Below are positions 22,980 to 35,063 of a stretch of 64,000 nucleotides of DNA, one piece after another. The position numbers and the translations under genes were made by a program. The DNA is from Solanum dulcamara. Taxonomy: Eukaryota > Streptophyta > Magnoliopsida > Solanales > Solanaceae. The notes beneath the pieces are model-generated. The model was not told the origin of the DNA, searched no databases, and saw only the letters and a list, made by a program, of their open reading frames with translations. The stretch's first letter is position 1, and each line of letters begins with the position of its first letter. The stretch spans positions 56,538,097 to 56,602,096 of the forward strand of contig NC_077242.1 of NCBI RefSeq assembly GCF_947179165.1. Reading direction: 5' to 3'.

Positions 22980-23932
22980 TGCCAGTCGCATGATTAAACT
23001 ATCATGGCGACCTATTACACACTTTTTCTTATTGAAAATGTAATTAATACCACCTTTAAACATACAAAACCAGTCATACAATATTGCATGGTATGCACGC
23101 ACCTGCCACATCTGTTCAAAGCCTAATTGTGTTATTTTTTTCTCTTTTTTCCCAACCATTTTTGCCTCTATCTTCTCTCTTCTTCCTTACCTGAATAACT
23201 CCATTTTTTCTTTATTTTCTCTCATCTTCCTCACCTAAATAACTTCATTTTTATTTTCAAGAAAACCACCCAGAATATCATTCTCTTCTTCCTCCATTAT
23301 TGATATATAAATTAGCAAAGCTAATCAATAACTTTATCCAATTTAATCTTCTTTGTAAACCCAATTGAATCCATTGAAGCAGCATGCAAATTCCTCCTTT
23401 TACCACTCCAGCGAAAATCAATAATTAATTCTATGTCAACAGATAACAATGCCTTTTCGATTGTTGTTTTCCCCTGAAGTTGAAGAAAAATACTGCATAA
23501 TTGATCTTCAGGAGTTAAAATCTCATCAAAAACCCTAAATTGATTATTTGGTTTAGAGGAATATGTAGGATTGAGGTTCGATAGATGGATAAAAGGTTGG
23601 AAATTTAATTATGATCATGAAATTCATCAAAATCAATGGAGAATTTCTCAAGTAGTGATGAAATTGAGTGGGAGATTGTAGAATTGTGATAAGAAAAAAA
23701 GAGGAGAAGAAGTGTGAAGGAGAATAAGAGAAGGATAACATGAAGAAGAAGAAATAGAGCGGGTGGGGGTAAATTTAAAATATATTTTGACTTTATTTTT
23801 GACTCAAATGCACTAATTTTTCTTTTATATTTTATTTTACTTCCATATCAGTTATGGGGTGGTATTAATTACACTTTTAACAAAAATAGGAGTTTAATAG
23901 GTCGCCATGATAGTTTAAGTGTATAACTGACT
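22980..23932. mobile_element. Non-autonomous DNA element with about 75 bp terminal inverted repeats
   Basis: The left end (about 22980-23054) and right end (about 23857-23932) are inverted copies: TAAACTATCATGGCGACCTA at 22996-23015 is matched in reverse complement at 23898-23917, and GTAATTAATACCACC recurs in reverse at the inner edge. The next ~150 bp are pyrimidine-rich on the left and purine-rich on the right, so the inverted repeat probably extends further as an imperfect foldback. No transposase reading is present. ORFs 22938-23159 and 23553-23741 run through the repeats and are chance. No target duplication could be fixed. Long inverted repeats suggest a Mutator-like or foldback MITE; the superfamily is undecided. 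Confidence 0.72.
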
Positions 23933-23945
23933 TTTCGGGATAAGT

Positions 23946-25892
23946 TAACACGACCCAAGCCTAGGGCCTGGATGCGACACGATGATCAAAACCCCGAAGG
24001 ATCCCAACCAAGCCATATTAGCATACATCGCATACATAAGGTAAAGAACATAACAAGATAAGCCAAAGAATCAACTCAAAAGTCCAAGTCTAAGGAACAG
24101 AAATACACAATTTGATTTCTAAACATGCCTACTATACTATACTTTGATGGAGGCTTAGGAGAAGCTCCTATATCACCCGAAATATAAGAGAAAATCAAAG
24201 AGAAATATAAAGAAAAAGTTATGTCCCCAATGAATGAGGACTCTCCAACATTAGTGAACTTAAACAACTCTAGCCACAAATAGGATGGTCGTCGTCCGCT
24301 CCTACATTATGAGATAATGTAGGAAAAATATGCATTAATAAATAAAAGGTATTAAGTATGTGAGTTATGCTTGAACAAGTAAAGGAACATGAGCAATATG
24401 ACATAAGATGCATTACCAACATAATGGGCATGAATTAACTTAAACATTTAAAATATCATGCATATTATGGTCAAGCATCATAAACTTTATAAAAAACCTT
24501 TCATCTTTGCATATAACTTAAATGTGGGATAAGACCTTTAACCGACATCTTAGGACCATGGGAGCTATAACATGGAATCTGATGTAACTACCACATCAAG
24601 AAGAGAGAGGCTACTTGCAAAGGTAAACTCCATAAGAAATAACTTTAACCTCAATAGCTATATATGGATCCACTAGCTAGGTCATAAAGGCAACCTACGT
24701 GGGCAATGTAGTTTGGAACTTAGTCATTACCCCAATGGAATTCATTAAAACATTGAAAATATCATATTCAACTTTATTATGAAAATAATCATAAGAATAG
24801 CTCATTAACTTTAGTGATTCATAGAAATCCATAACTTCGGTGAGAATTGTCCTTATCACCATCTTAAACATGATTGTGTGGGAATTGTACTTATCATACC
24901 GTAATAACTATCTTGGATCATAATTGATCATCATTATAACTTTCATCATTAAAGCATGAATCTCAATTTTATTCCTAAAAGCTTTCTTTTGAAAATCATT
25001 GAATTCATAATCAACTCATGAAAAATCCTCTTTGAACTTCATATTCATTATTGAAAGTAACTTTATGCATGGGCATTTGATAATTTAACTTGAAATCATG
25101 TAATTCATATGGAATCATGCTTATAATGATAATTGATAACATCTAAAAATGAAATTGAACAAAACTTGAGAAAACCTTGGGAATCCATGGGTGAAAGGGA
25201 CCCATGGATCAATCCTCACATACCTTGGTGAAATCTGCTAAAAATTGAAGAAGAACCTTGAAGAACTTGAAACCCTAGATTGAAATTTGAAGGAGAGCTT
25301 GAGTGGATTTGTAATCTTGCCTTAGAGTGATTTAGAATAGAGGGAATTTTGAAGGGTTGGGTAGATATAGGATTGAACTTGTCCATAATAGTGTCTAGAT
25401 ATATTGAGCCAAACTTTAGAAAAAGACAAGATTTCCCTTCATTAAATATCAGATTTAAACCTACGAGTCAACTTCTATGACTCATCTTCAAGTCTACAAC
25501 TCGTAGACTTGAGTCATAGTGCAGTCCTAAAGAAAGTCTGATTTCAGGGCCTTTAAAGTTGAGTCTACGATCGTGATTATGATTTTTTGTCATGGTTATG
25601 AGTCATCAAATTGACTCGTCCTACAGTTCTAAAACCTTAAAGTTTAAAGGTCTCTAAATTTTTGAATTGAGTAATCCTTATGACTCATCAACAAGATGAT
25701 GACTCATCCTATTGAGTCGTAGGAACTCATTCAGAGGGTTGTCCTGAAGAAGTTAAAGGACTCATTCTACAACTCGTCTCTACGAGTCATAGGAACCTCT
25801 ATGAATCATAGAGTAAGTTGTAATCTGGAATCCAGTCCATATTTTGAGTAATTCCTCCTTGGTTCCTACTTTTCAACTTTCGGAATCTTACA
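23946..25892 (-). repeat. Solo LTR, minus strand
   Basis: Reverse-strand LTR of the same broad family as E3-E7: the left edge resembles their TGTCACGACCC edge with changes (TAACACGACCC), and the right edge is AATCTTACA. Flanks TAAGT (23941-23945) and CAAGC (25893-25897) could be a target duplication with two C-to-T changes. Array of ACTCGTAGAC / CTACGAGTCA words at about 25440-25830. No primer or purine tract on either side, hence called solo. Confidence 0.65.
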
Positions 25893-27246
25893 CAAGCTCA
25901 GGGGGTGAACTTATGCCTTTTCCCTTATTTAAATTACCTTTTAATCCTTGTTTGGTGAAATAACATTGCGTCAACTAAATTATGCTTTTACTTAATTTCA
26001 ATAATTTCATTATATATGTTTCAATCTTAATTGCATGATTTTAATATATTTTGCAAGGACCCATGCATTATTCTATGAATTTCAAGTATAAACTATTAAT
26101 TTATGATCATGGATTTGATTAAGTATTGTGTATGATTTATGAAAGTTATAAACCATGTTCAAGTATGTTTTAAAATAAGGAACCATGAATTATGAAATGT
26201 TTTCTCACTATAAGAAAGAAATCATAATTTAGATGATTAGAAAGGTAAGTGTCTATATGTTTGTGTTATGATCATGATTTTCAAGGAGCTATTCTTATGA
26301 TGTATTTTATGATGAGGATTGGTTGCTTTTTTCATTCCCAATGACTATGATTTATGTAATACGTTGGGATTAACTTAGCACCAATAAAACTTTGTTGTGG
26401 GGATCCACGAGGGAACTCTAGTAGCAACCCTTAGTTTCAAAACTACGTGCCACTGTAGCGCCCTTTTTGGCTTATCTATTGGATCCATATATATATTATG
26501 TTTATTTTATATGGAGTCTACCATGGCAAGTAGTCTTTCTCTTCTCGGTGTAGGAGTTACATCGGATTCCATTTTATAGCTCAGATGGCCTTACGTGTCG
26601 GTTAAGGTTAATATCCCACAAAGTATGTTATTTTACTACAAGCTCTTCCTTATGTAATTTCAAATGATGCTTTGACCATATCATATGATTTTAAGTTTAC
26701 TCTCATGTTTTAAAGAATGTTGGTCATGCATCTCTTAATCCATGCCTATCATGTTGTTATATTCATGTTTATTCATGTTCTCACATACTTAAAACTTTCC
26801 ATGTATTAGCACATACTTTTTCCTATATTGTCTCATAAAATAGGTCATGATGTTTCCATCCCTCCACGCGGTGATATAGATATGTTCTTAGAGCTTGCTA
26901 TTATTAGTGAGTCCCTATGATTCGAGAGTGACCGCCTGTTACTTCTTCATGTTTAGACTATTCTCTATCTTTATTTATGTTGAGGGTGACTAGGTCTTGT
27001 CCTAATGTCTCCATCTAGACTAGTAGAGGAATGTTAGATTTTTTATGTTTATGTTGTCCCATTCATTTGCAGATTTTCTTTGATTACTCATATATCGATA
27101 TTTCCATGTTAAGACTTATCTTTCATTTATGTTTTGTTAATATCTTTTCTTACTTTATGTATGAAATTTATGCTAAGAGGCTTGGTTGGAATCCATTGGA
27201 ATTCTAATCATCGTGTGACATCTAGGGCCTAGCTTGGGTCATGACA
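25893..27246 (+). repeat. 3' part of a plus-strand gypsy LTR
   Basis: Collinear with 60635-62383 (for example near 26040-26120 versus 61220-61320, and the GGAGTTAC segment near 26550 versus 61815). Ends GCTTGGGTCATGACA, a normal LTR end. The first part of the LTR, with its word array, is missing. No gene: the ORF at 26397-26579 has no domain. Confidence 0.62.
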
Positions 27247-27588
27247 CGTCGAATAGGATCCTGAAAGATCCTAAACAAACCTCATGAATTTAAGCGTGAC
27301 ACTAAGATAAAAAACATAAAAAAAGTAATTCAAAAAGCAGAAGATAAATTTCAAAATAACAATTTTAACATAACAAGAGTCTGTGTATAACAATTGATAC
27401 AGCGAAAATCAGACTAAGATTGACAACAAGCCTTTACTATCATAAGTGTGGCATATGACAAGCCCTATCTCATGAAATAAACTGGAACTGAAAGAAGTCT
27501 GAAAAAGACATAAAAGCACTCATAATATGGCCATGCCCTTGAACCATTAGGACTCACCAAGCGGTGCAATGCAAAAAATATTTAATAC
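27247..27588 (-). repeat. Minus-strand LTR fragment, tail-to-tail with the previous LTR
   Basis: CGTCGAATAGGATCC onward matches the U5 side of the minus-strand LTRs (compare 43775 onward), but its terminal ~30 bp are replaced by the end of the plus-strand LTR at 27246. It is interrupted at 27588 by the E3 LTR and does not resume in the window. Confidence 0.55.
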
Positions 27589-29788
27589 TGTAAGACTCCA
27601 GAAGTTGGAAAGTCAGAAATTGAGGTCCAAAGGAATTTTCTCAGAAAAATCTCAGTTTTTGGTACCAAGTGGTCTTCACGGAACCCTTCATAGGTCGTTC
27701 AAGAAACCATGAGCCATGAAGTTCCCTCATGGTCTAGTATGGTGCAATCATTGATTCTGAGTAAGGACCACGTGAGGAACCATAGGTTATGATGGGTACG
27801 ATGAGCCATGGTGGCCTCCTTGATGGGCACCCACTTAGACCTCAGTCATCCTCCACTCCACGACCCTCAAACAGGATGTGGAGATTTTCACAGGCCGTTA
27901 TATGGGTCATGGTGGATGAGACCCTCAGAAATCTAACTTTCCAAAGTTTAAGTCAAGGACCATGACCACCATCATAGGTCGTGGTGAGGTTCACGGACCT
28001 TGGTAGGTCCCCCATGCAGGTGCAATTCAGATTTTAAGTTAGGGGTAGTTTGTCTTTCCCTATGTTTTCATTAATGAGTGTGGATGGTTTTGGGGAGTTT
28101 ATTCTAATCTATTAACTACCCTAAGCCCTCTTAACCCTCTCATTCTCATCCTACCTCTCTAAATCAAAATCTTTTGTCTAAATATGTGCTCTGCATGTCT
28201 CCTTCTTCCTCAAGTGAATTATAAGGATTTCATCAAGGTAAAGCTTCAATTCTTTGCAATTTAGGGATTCTAAAGGTCAAGGTATGTGAGAATTCATCCT
28301 TGGGCCCTTTCACCCAGGGAATCCAAAAGTTTTCTTCTCAAATTCTCTTATGATTTCTTGTTCTAAAAGCTTTAATTTTTTGATTTTACAGGGTCTTCTT
28401 AATTATGATATATATTGATTCTATTAGCCTAATTATGAACAGTTTACATTACATTGCATGATTTTAAGATGAATTTCCATGGACCTATGCCATACGTTAG
28501 TTGAAGGATGATTTCAATGATTTATAATCATAATTTTTAAGTTATTTCAATGAAAGCTTTATGAATGATTTTTAAAGATGCTTTAAGAAAGAAGTTATGA
28601 ATGTTTTTTCAACGAAGCTATAAGCAAAGAAGTTATCGTGCAAAAGGACAATTATTGCACTACCATATTAAAAGAGGTGATAAGGACAATTCTCACCAAT
28701 TCATGGATTCTTTATGAATCAAGCTAAGTTAATAAGCTATTTTTATGATTTTACTATAATCATGATAGATGAGATATTCTTATGTTATCTTTAAAAAGAT
28801 GGATTGATATTTATTATTATCTTTCCTAATGATGTCAATGACTTTATTTTCATGAAAGTTCTGTTAGGATAATGACTTATCACCGAAAGGACTTTAAGGT
28901 GGGGGACGGTCTGTTAGCCATTGTAGCTACCAATGGGAATCCTAATAGAAACCTTTAGTCCCTAACTATGTTGCCTACATAGGTTTAAGGATGTCAACAT
29001 CGCGAAGCTAGTGGATCTACAAAAATCCCAGTTAAAGAAAGTACCGTGATGGAGCATACCTTGGCAAGGTAGCCTCCCCTTCTCGATGTGGAGATTATCA
29101 AATTTCATGTAATAGCTCACATAGTCTTAAATGTCAGTTAAGCTCCTATCCCACACTAGCTAAATAAAAGTTATAAAGTTCTCATGATGATGTGGTTTTG
29201 ATGTATTGACCAATGAGTTAAATGTTTTGATGTTTCCATGGTTTTACTAATATTTTAAGACATTGGTCTTGCATCCCATGTTTTATATTGATAATGTTCT
29301 ATGCTCATTGTTCATGCATGCTTGCCATATACTTAGTGAATTCCATATACTAAAACATATTTTTTCTTACATTGTATCATAATGTAGGGATGGATGATTA
29401 TCGTGCACCTCCAATTCGTGAGTAAACTTGAGCCTAGAATAGTACTTATGGTGAGTCCTCATGTTTCGAGGATAAGAAATTATATTTTCAATTGCTTTAT
29501 TTGTCTATTTCATTCTATTTTGTTATGGTCAGACAGGAGCTTGTATTATGCCCCCAACTAGTAGTCGATGCATGTTGGATGTTTTGAGTCTATGAGTCTA
29601 TGTTGTCTTTCATTCTGTATTTGGAGAATTATGCTTTGCTTTGAGACTATGCTTCAGTGTCTATGCTTTAGATTCTTTTTCTTATTTACCTTATGTATGC
29701 TCTTTAATGATATGCTAAGATTCTTGGTTGGGGTCCTTTAGGATTCTAATTGTTGTGTCGCACTAAGGACTTAGCTTGGGTTGTGACA
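27589..29788 (+). repeat. E3 5' LTR
   Basis: Starts TGTAAGACTCC and ends GGGTTGTGACA, 2200 bp. The word array at about 27660-28010 uses CATGG / CACGG / CCATG words instead of the TCGTAG words of E2 and E4. R-like segment near 29325-29390. Confidence 0.86.
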
Positions 29789-29791
29789 AAC

Positions 29792-29804
29792 TTGATATTA
29801 GAGC
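29792..29804 (+). other. E3 primer binding site, decayed
   Basis: TTGATATTAGAGC, differing at two positions from the TTGGTATCAGAGC site; both changes are G-to-A or C-to-T. Confidence 0.75.
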
Positions 29805-30005
29805 ACAAGGTTCAAGTGTCCTAGGAAGTCCAACATATGGCGTCGAGTAGAGTCTTATTCATTGGTGTGAAGTATGCCACATCTATGAATAGGAGACTAC
29901 AAGGTGTCTTAGGAAAAACATCATTTCTCTCATAATATCATCATGCTATAGAGTTGTCCCTTAAGGCTTATTCCTCTAACACTTTTTCTTTGTGATTATA
30001 GAATC

Positions 30006-30560
30006 ATGCCTCCGAGAAGATACACTGTTCGAAGAAATATTGAAGAAGAGAATTAAGCTCCAAATAACCCCTTGAATGAATAAGTGTCTCATGCGGAGTT
30101 TCAAGGCGCTTTTCAAGTTCTTTCTAAAGATATGACAGCTCAAGTGAATTGTGAGGTGGTAGCTCCTTGAACCCAAATATTGGTACAGCCTCTAGCCGAG
30201 TTCGTGATTTCACCCGAATGAACCCTCCTATAATTTATGGTTCTAAAAAGGACGGGGATCAATAATAGTTCATAGAGGATATTGGAAAGATTTTTGATAT
30301 CATGGGTGTTAGCCCAGTTGAAAAAGCGGACTTTGCGGTATATCAACTCAAAGGGGTTTCCCAAGTATGGTATGGCTAATAGAAAGGTAACAGGGGTGGA
30401 GTTTAAGTATGCTTTTCTTGGATGATTCTTTCCGTTGGAGCTAAAGGTAGCTAATGTGAAAGAGATTAATTTGTGCTAGGTGGCATGATCCTGACGGAGT
30501 ATGTCCTCATATTCACTAAATTGTCCAAGTATGCTTATTTCATGGTTTTGGATCTAAGGA
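30006..30560 (+). pseudogene. E3 gag N-terminal part, truncated
   Basis: ATGCCTCCGAGAAGATAC gives the MPPRRY start common to this family. Capsid pieces follow in mixed frames, including a WYG/NRK-like and FFPLELK stretch near 30430 and an LSKYA stretch near 30518. It is interrupted by stops and then cut at 30560 by the E5 LTR, inside the segment where E4 gag reads LSKYAPFMV. Confidence 0.82.
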
Positions 30561-32027
30561 TGTCACGAACCTAGGGGCGACATAGAGATTAGAATCCCGA
30601 AGGACCCCAACCAAGCCTCTTAGCATATCATTCGCTAGCATACATAATGTAAATAAGCAACTAAGCTAATCATAAAAGCAGAAGTAAAGACTCAATGGGA
30701 ATATCTCAATAAAGGAGAAAAGACATCTAAAGATGCGACAACATAGACTATATGAACATATAATATGCCTCTACTAACTAGATAGGGTATAAGACAAGCT
30801 CCTTGCTCACCCATGACAACATAAGAGTAGTGAAGTAATCAACTGGCAAAATAAAACATGTTTCATGCCCTCTAACTATGAGGACTCACCAATAATACAA
30901 CATAATAGTTCTAGCCACGAATGAGAGGGTAAGCGTGGTTGTCAGATCAAACCTTATGATACAATGTAGGCAAAAAGTATGCGTTAGTTCAAGGAATGCA
31001 CTAAATATGTGAGAAGTATGCTTGAGAAATAAACATAGGACATAATCAATAGAAATTATGAGATTCAAGATCAATATCTAAAAACATAAGTAAAACCATG
31101 AAAACATTAAACTCATTGGTCAATGCATCAAACATCATCATCATGAGAACTTCATAACTTTACTTTAACATATGCGAGATAGAAATTTTAGCTGACATAT
31201 AAGACCATGCAATCCATCCAATATTATCATCACTAAGAGTTATATATGAATCCACTAGTTAGGCCATATTGGCAAACCTACGGTGGCAATATAGTTTAAG
31301 GGACTGCAGGCTACTATTAGGGCTTAGGTCGAGCCACCATCTCAAAGTCCTCTCAGTGCTAAGTCAATATCCCATGGAATACATATCATATCATAATCAT
31401 AAATCAGACTTTTCATAAATCATAGGCCTTTCATAATTATATTTCAAAGAAACTTGTTCATAAGAATAGCTCATTTTCATGTGATTCATTTAATGTGGGT
31501 GTAGGCCTTCCATCATTACGAATCCTTTTCATAGAAACAATATTAGGATTTTAAGTCACCTTCTTCATTAAGGATCTTAAGTCACTCTTTCATTAACTTT
31601 CTTGAAACATCATTAAAACACTATTCAAGACCTTTCATGAGTGATTGATAAACCTTGAAAATCATTCATAGATCTTTCATTGAAATCACTTGGCATTCAT
31701 GATCATAATGTATACAATTAGGGTACAAACATGAATACATGATCGATTTAGGGACTTGGAATAGGATTCTTAGGGTCTAGGGGAATTTCCACCATAAAGG
31801 GCACCACGGTTCATGGTTCTCACCATGGACCGTGGTCCCTATCTTGAACCCCGACCCTACACACTTGAATTTTAGGACTTTCATAATGATGGCCATTAAG
31901 GCTTGTACTGTGCTTCAGGGCTCGTGAACATTGATCGTGGAAATTTCCTAATTCAAGAACTGAGATTTTTCTGGGAAACTTCTTTTGGACCTCGTTTTTC
32001 TAACTTTTCAACCTTCGGGGTCTTACA
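30561..32027 (-). repeat. E5 3' LTR
   Basis: Left edge TGTCACGAACC, right edge GGGGTCTTACA, 1467 bp, shorter than the ~2.2 kb relatives. Word array of CACGG / CCATGG type at about 31795-31935. R-like segment near 30970-31020 in reverse. It interrupts the E3 gag on its left. Confidence 0.82.
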
Positions 32028-32041
32028 ATATCTCCCACATG
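32028..32041 (-). other. E5 polypurine tract
   Basis: ATATCTCCCACATG on the plus strand, equivalent to the purine tract next to the LTR start in E4, E6 and E7, with two interrupting changes. Confidence 0.6.
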
Positions 32042-32249
32042 GGAACATTCATCCCTGAATGAGACTCAACAAGCATGAATCGAATAGGAAAGAATATAAC
32101 AACCCAATATGAATGTAAAACATCGCAAAAATGCAAAAACATCAAATCTACAATCTCAACCAAAAACATGACTTTAAAACTCATTTTATGATCATGAATG
32201 CATATGAAAATATGAGAATGACTGAAACACATAGTTTGGGATATATGGA

Positions 32250-32597
32250 TCATGAAAGAACTAAATACCTCAACTAGGCATGCAAGAAGAGAGATGAGGA
32301 TATCGCGATATCATATCACCTTTGGCTTTTCATGTACCACCCTAAACCTATTGGTTCCTCATTAAAAATTTAATGTAATCTATTTCCTTGATTCTCAACT
32401 TTCTAACTTGCCGATCTAAGATCTCAACCAGAACCTTCACATAGGAAAGAATATCCTTCACATCAATGCAATACAATGGAACTATAGAGTTAGGATCACC
32501 AACAAACTTCCTCAACAAGGAAATATGAAACACATGATGCACCGATGCCAAATCAGAAGGCAAATCTAACAAATACGTCACCTTACCAATTTTTCTC
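32250..32597 (-). pseudogene. E5 pol, last part: integrase chromodomain-like tail
   Basis: Open minus-strand piece 32348-32581 carries the post-GPY/F region (FHISLLRKFVGDPNS) and the start of the tail (ILDRQVRKLRIKEID). The remaining tail (MISRYPHLS) follows in another frame to about 32275. Its upstream end is interrupted by E4 at 32598, and the reading continues at 42061. Confidence 0.86.
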
Positions 32598-34846
32598 TAT
32601 AAAACCCCAAAAGTTGAAAAGTTTGAACCAAAGAAAATCTCTTAAAATATGGCATGTCCTTAAGATGAAGAGTCACTCTATGACTTGTAGTCCTTTCTAC
32701 AAACTCATAGGGAGGATTCACAGAGTTAATCCTAAGGGTATGTCCAGGACTAAAACACAAAGGAGTCCTACGACTCAATAGGACGAGTCATCGTCTTGTT
32801 GATGAGTCGTAAGGATGACTCGTACAAAAACTTCAAAGACCACTATTTTGTAGGTTTTCAAGACCTACAGGAAAAGTGAAGTTTACAACTCATAGTCCTC
32901 TTGATGAGTCATTGACATGGCTCGTGGGAAAAGATCATAAACCCCAAAATCATGGTCTACTCAAACCTACAGGACGAGTCAAGTTGATGACTCATCCTCA
33001 CAAAAATGATCGTAACCATGTCTCATAGACTCTAATTCATATACCCTGAAATCATACTTTTCTCAGTACTGTAATGAAGACTCAAGTCTACGATCCATAT
33101 ACTTGGGGATGACTCGTAGAGCCCTAGTCGTAGGTTCAAAATTTGGAATTAATGAAGGGCAATATTATCTTTTCCCAATGTTTAGTTCAATGTATCTGGA
33201 CACTATTATGGCCAAGTTCAAGACAATAACTACCCAACCCTTTGAAATTCTCTCTATTCAAAATCATTCTTCAAAATTCTCCTAAGGTAAGATCACAAAT
33301 CCTCTCAAGGTCTCCTTCAAATTCCAAGTTAGGGTTTCAAATTCATCAAGGTTATTCTTCAATTTTTACTAGATTTCACCAAGGTATATAGGGATTGATC
33401 CATGGGTTACTTTCACCCATGGATTCCCAAGGTTTTCTCAAAGTTTTCTTCAATTTTCTATTGTCTATTAACCTAATTTTTTATGAATTACATTAGGCTA
33501 TTTTAATTTTATTTTTAGATGTTATCAATGATCATTATAAGCATATTTCTATTTAAATTACATGATTTCAAGTTAAATTATAAATGCCCGTGCATAAAGT
33601 TAAATTATGAATGCACATGCATAAAGTTACTTTCAATTATGATTATGAAGTTTAAAGAGAATTTTTTATGAGATTGATTATGAGTTCAATAATTTTCAAA
33701 AGAAAGATTTAATAAACAAAGTTGAGATTGATGATTTAATGATGAGAGTTATGATAATGATCAATTATGATCGAAAAAAGTTATTATGGTGTGATAAGTA
33801 CAATTCTCACATAAATCATGTTTAGATGGTGATAAGGAAAATTTTCACCAAAGTTATGGATTCCTATGAATCACTAAAGTTAATGAGCTACTCTATAAAT
33901 ATTTTCAAAATAAAGTTAATGATGATGTTTTCAAAATTTTAAAGAATTTCATTGGGATATTAACTAAGGACCGAGAGGACTTATAGGTGGATTTTGGTCT
34001 GGTTACATAGTTAGTTACCCAAGGGAATCGTAGTAGTAACACAAAGTCCCAAATAGCATTGCTCAAGTAGGTTGCCTTTATGGCCTAGCTAGTGGATCCT
34101 CATTTAGCTATAGAGTTTAAAATTGTTTCTCATGGAGTCTACCTTGGCAAGTAGCCTCTCCTTTCTCGATGTGGGAGTTACATCAGATTTCATGTTATAG
34201 CTAGCATGGTCTTAAGATATCGGTTAAAGGTCTTATCCCACATTCAAGTTATATGAAAAGATGAAAGATTTATTATGAAGTTTATGATGCTTGACCATAG
34301 TTTACATGATATTTCAAATGATTTAGGTTAATTCATGCTCATTATATTGGTCATGCATATTATATCATATTTCTCCGTTCCTTTACTTGTTCATGCATAA
34401 CTCACATACTTAGTACTTTCTATGTACTAACGCATATTTTGCCTATATTATCTCATAATATAGGAGCGAACGATGACCATCTGATTCTTGGATAGAGTTA
34501 TTTAAATTCTCTGAAGTTGGTGAGTCTTCATTCTTCACAGACATAGATTTTCCTTTATATTGTTACTTTGAATTTCTCTTATATTTCAGGTGAGCTGCGA
34601 TCTTGTCCTAAGCCCCATCAAAATCTAGTATAGAGGCATTTTTAGACATTTAAATTGATGTAAGTCCATTTTGGACATTGGGATTGAATTTACTTTCCTT
34701 GACTTCTATGATGAGTTGATTTTTCCACTTATCTTGTTACATTTCCTTTACATTATGTATGAAATGTATGCTACGATGGATTGTTTGGGATCGTTTGGCT
34801 TCTTGATCATCGTGTCATGCTTAGGCCCTAGCTGTGGGTCATCACA
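32598..34846 (+). repeat. E4 5' LTR
   Basis: Begins TATAAAACCCC and ends GGGTCATCACA, followed by the primer site. Word array of GACTCGTA / GATGAGTC type at about 32690-33125. R-like segment near 34400-34460 (CATACTTAGTACTTTC). ORFs 32545-32781 and 33103-33285 have no known domain. Confidence 0.9.
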
Positions 34847-34849
34847 AAC

Positions 34850-34862
34850 TTAGTATCAGAGC
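34850..34862 (+). other. E4 primer binding site
   Basis: TTAGTATCAGAGC, one G-to-A change from the initiator Met tRNA complement. Confidence 0.88.
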
Positions 34863-35063
34863 ACAAGGTTTAGAGGTGTCCTAGGGAGTTTAACATATTG
34901 CATTAGGTAGAGTCTTGTTCATTGGTGTGAATATGCCACATCTATGAATAGGAGGCTATGAAGCTTCCTAGGAAAATCTCACTTCTTTTATGATCTATGT
35001 CTTGCAGTAGAGTGTTACTCTAAGTCTTTTCTTTTAAAATGTCTTTTATGAAAATTTCAAAAA

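Larger units (their letters stand above)
27589..30560 (+). mobile_element. E3: 5' LTR and start of gag of a gypsy element, cut off by E5
   Basis: 5' LTR, primer site, leader (29805-30005) and about 550 bp of gag in order, then abrupt replacement by the E5 LTR at 30561. The rest of E3 is not seen in the window. Confidence 0.78.

Noticed and set aside
23160..23760. Pyrimidine-rich stretch with a CAAAAACCCTAAATTG segment, considered as the 5' end of a host gene
   Set aside because: It lies wholly between terminal inverted repeats, has no sizeable open frame and mirrors a purine-rich stretch on the other side; better explained as the interior of the DNA element.
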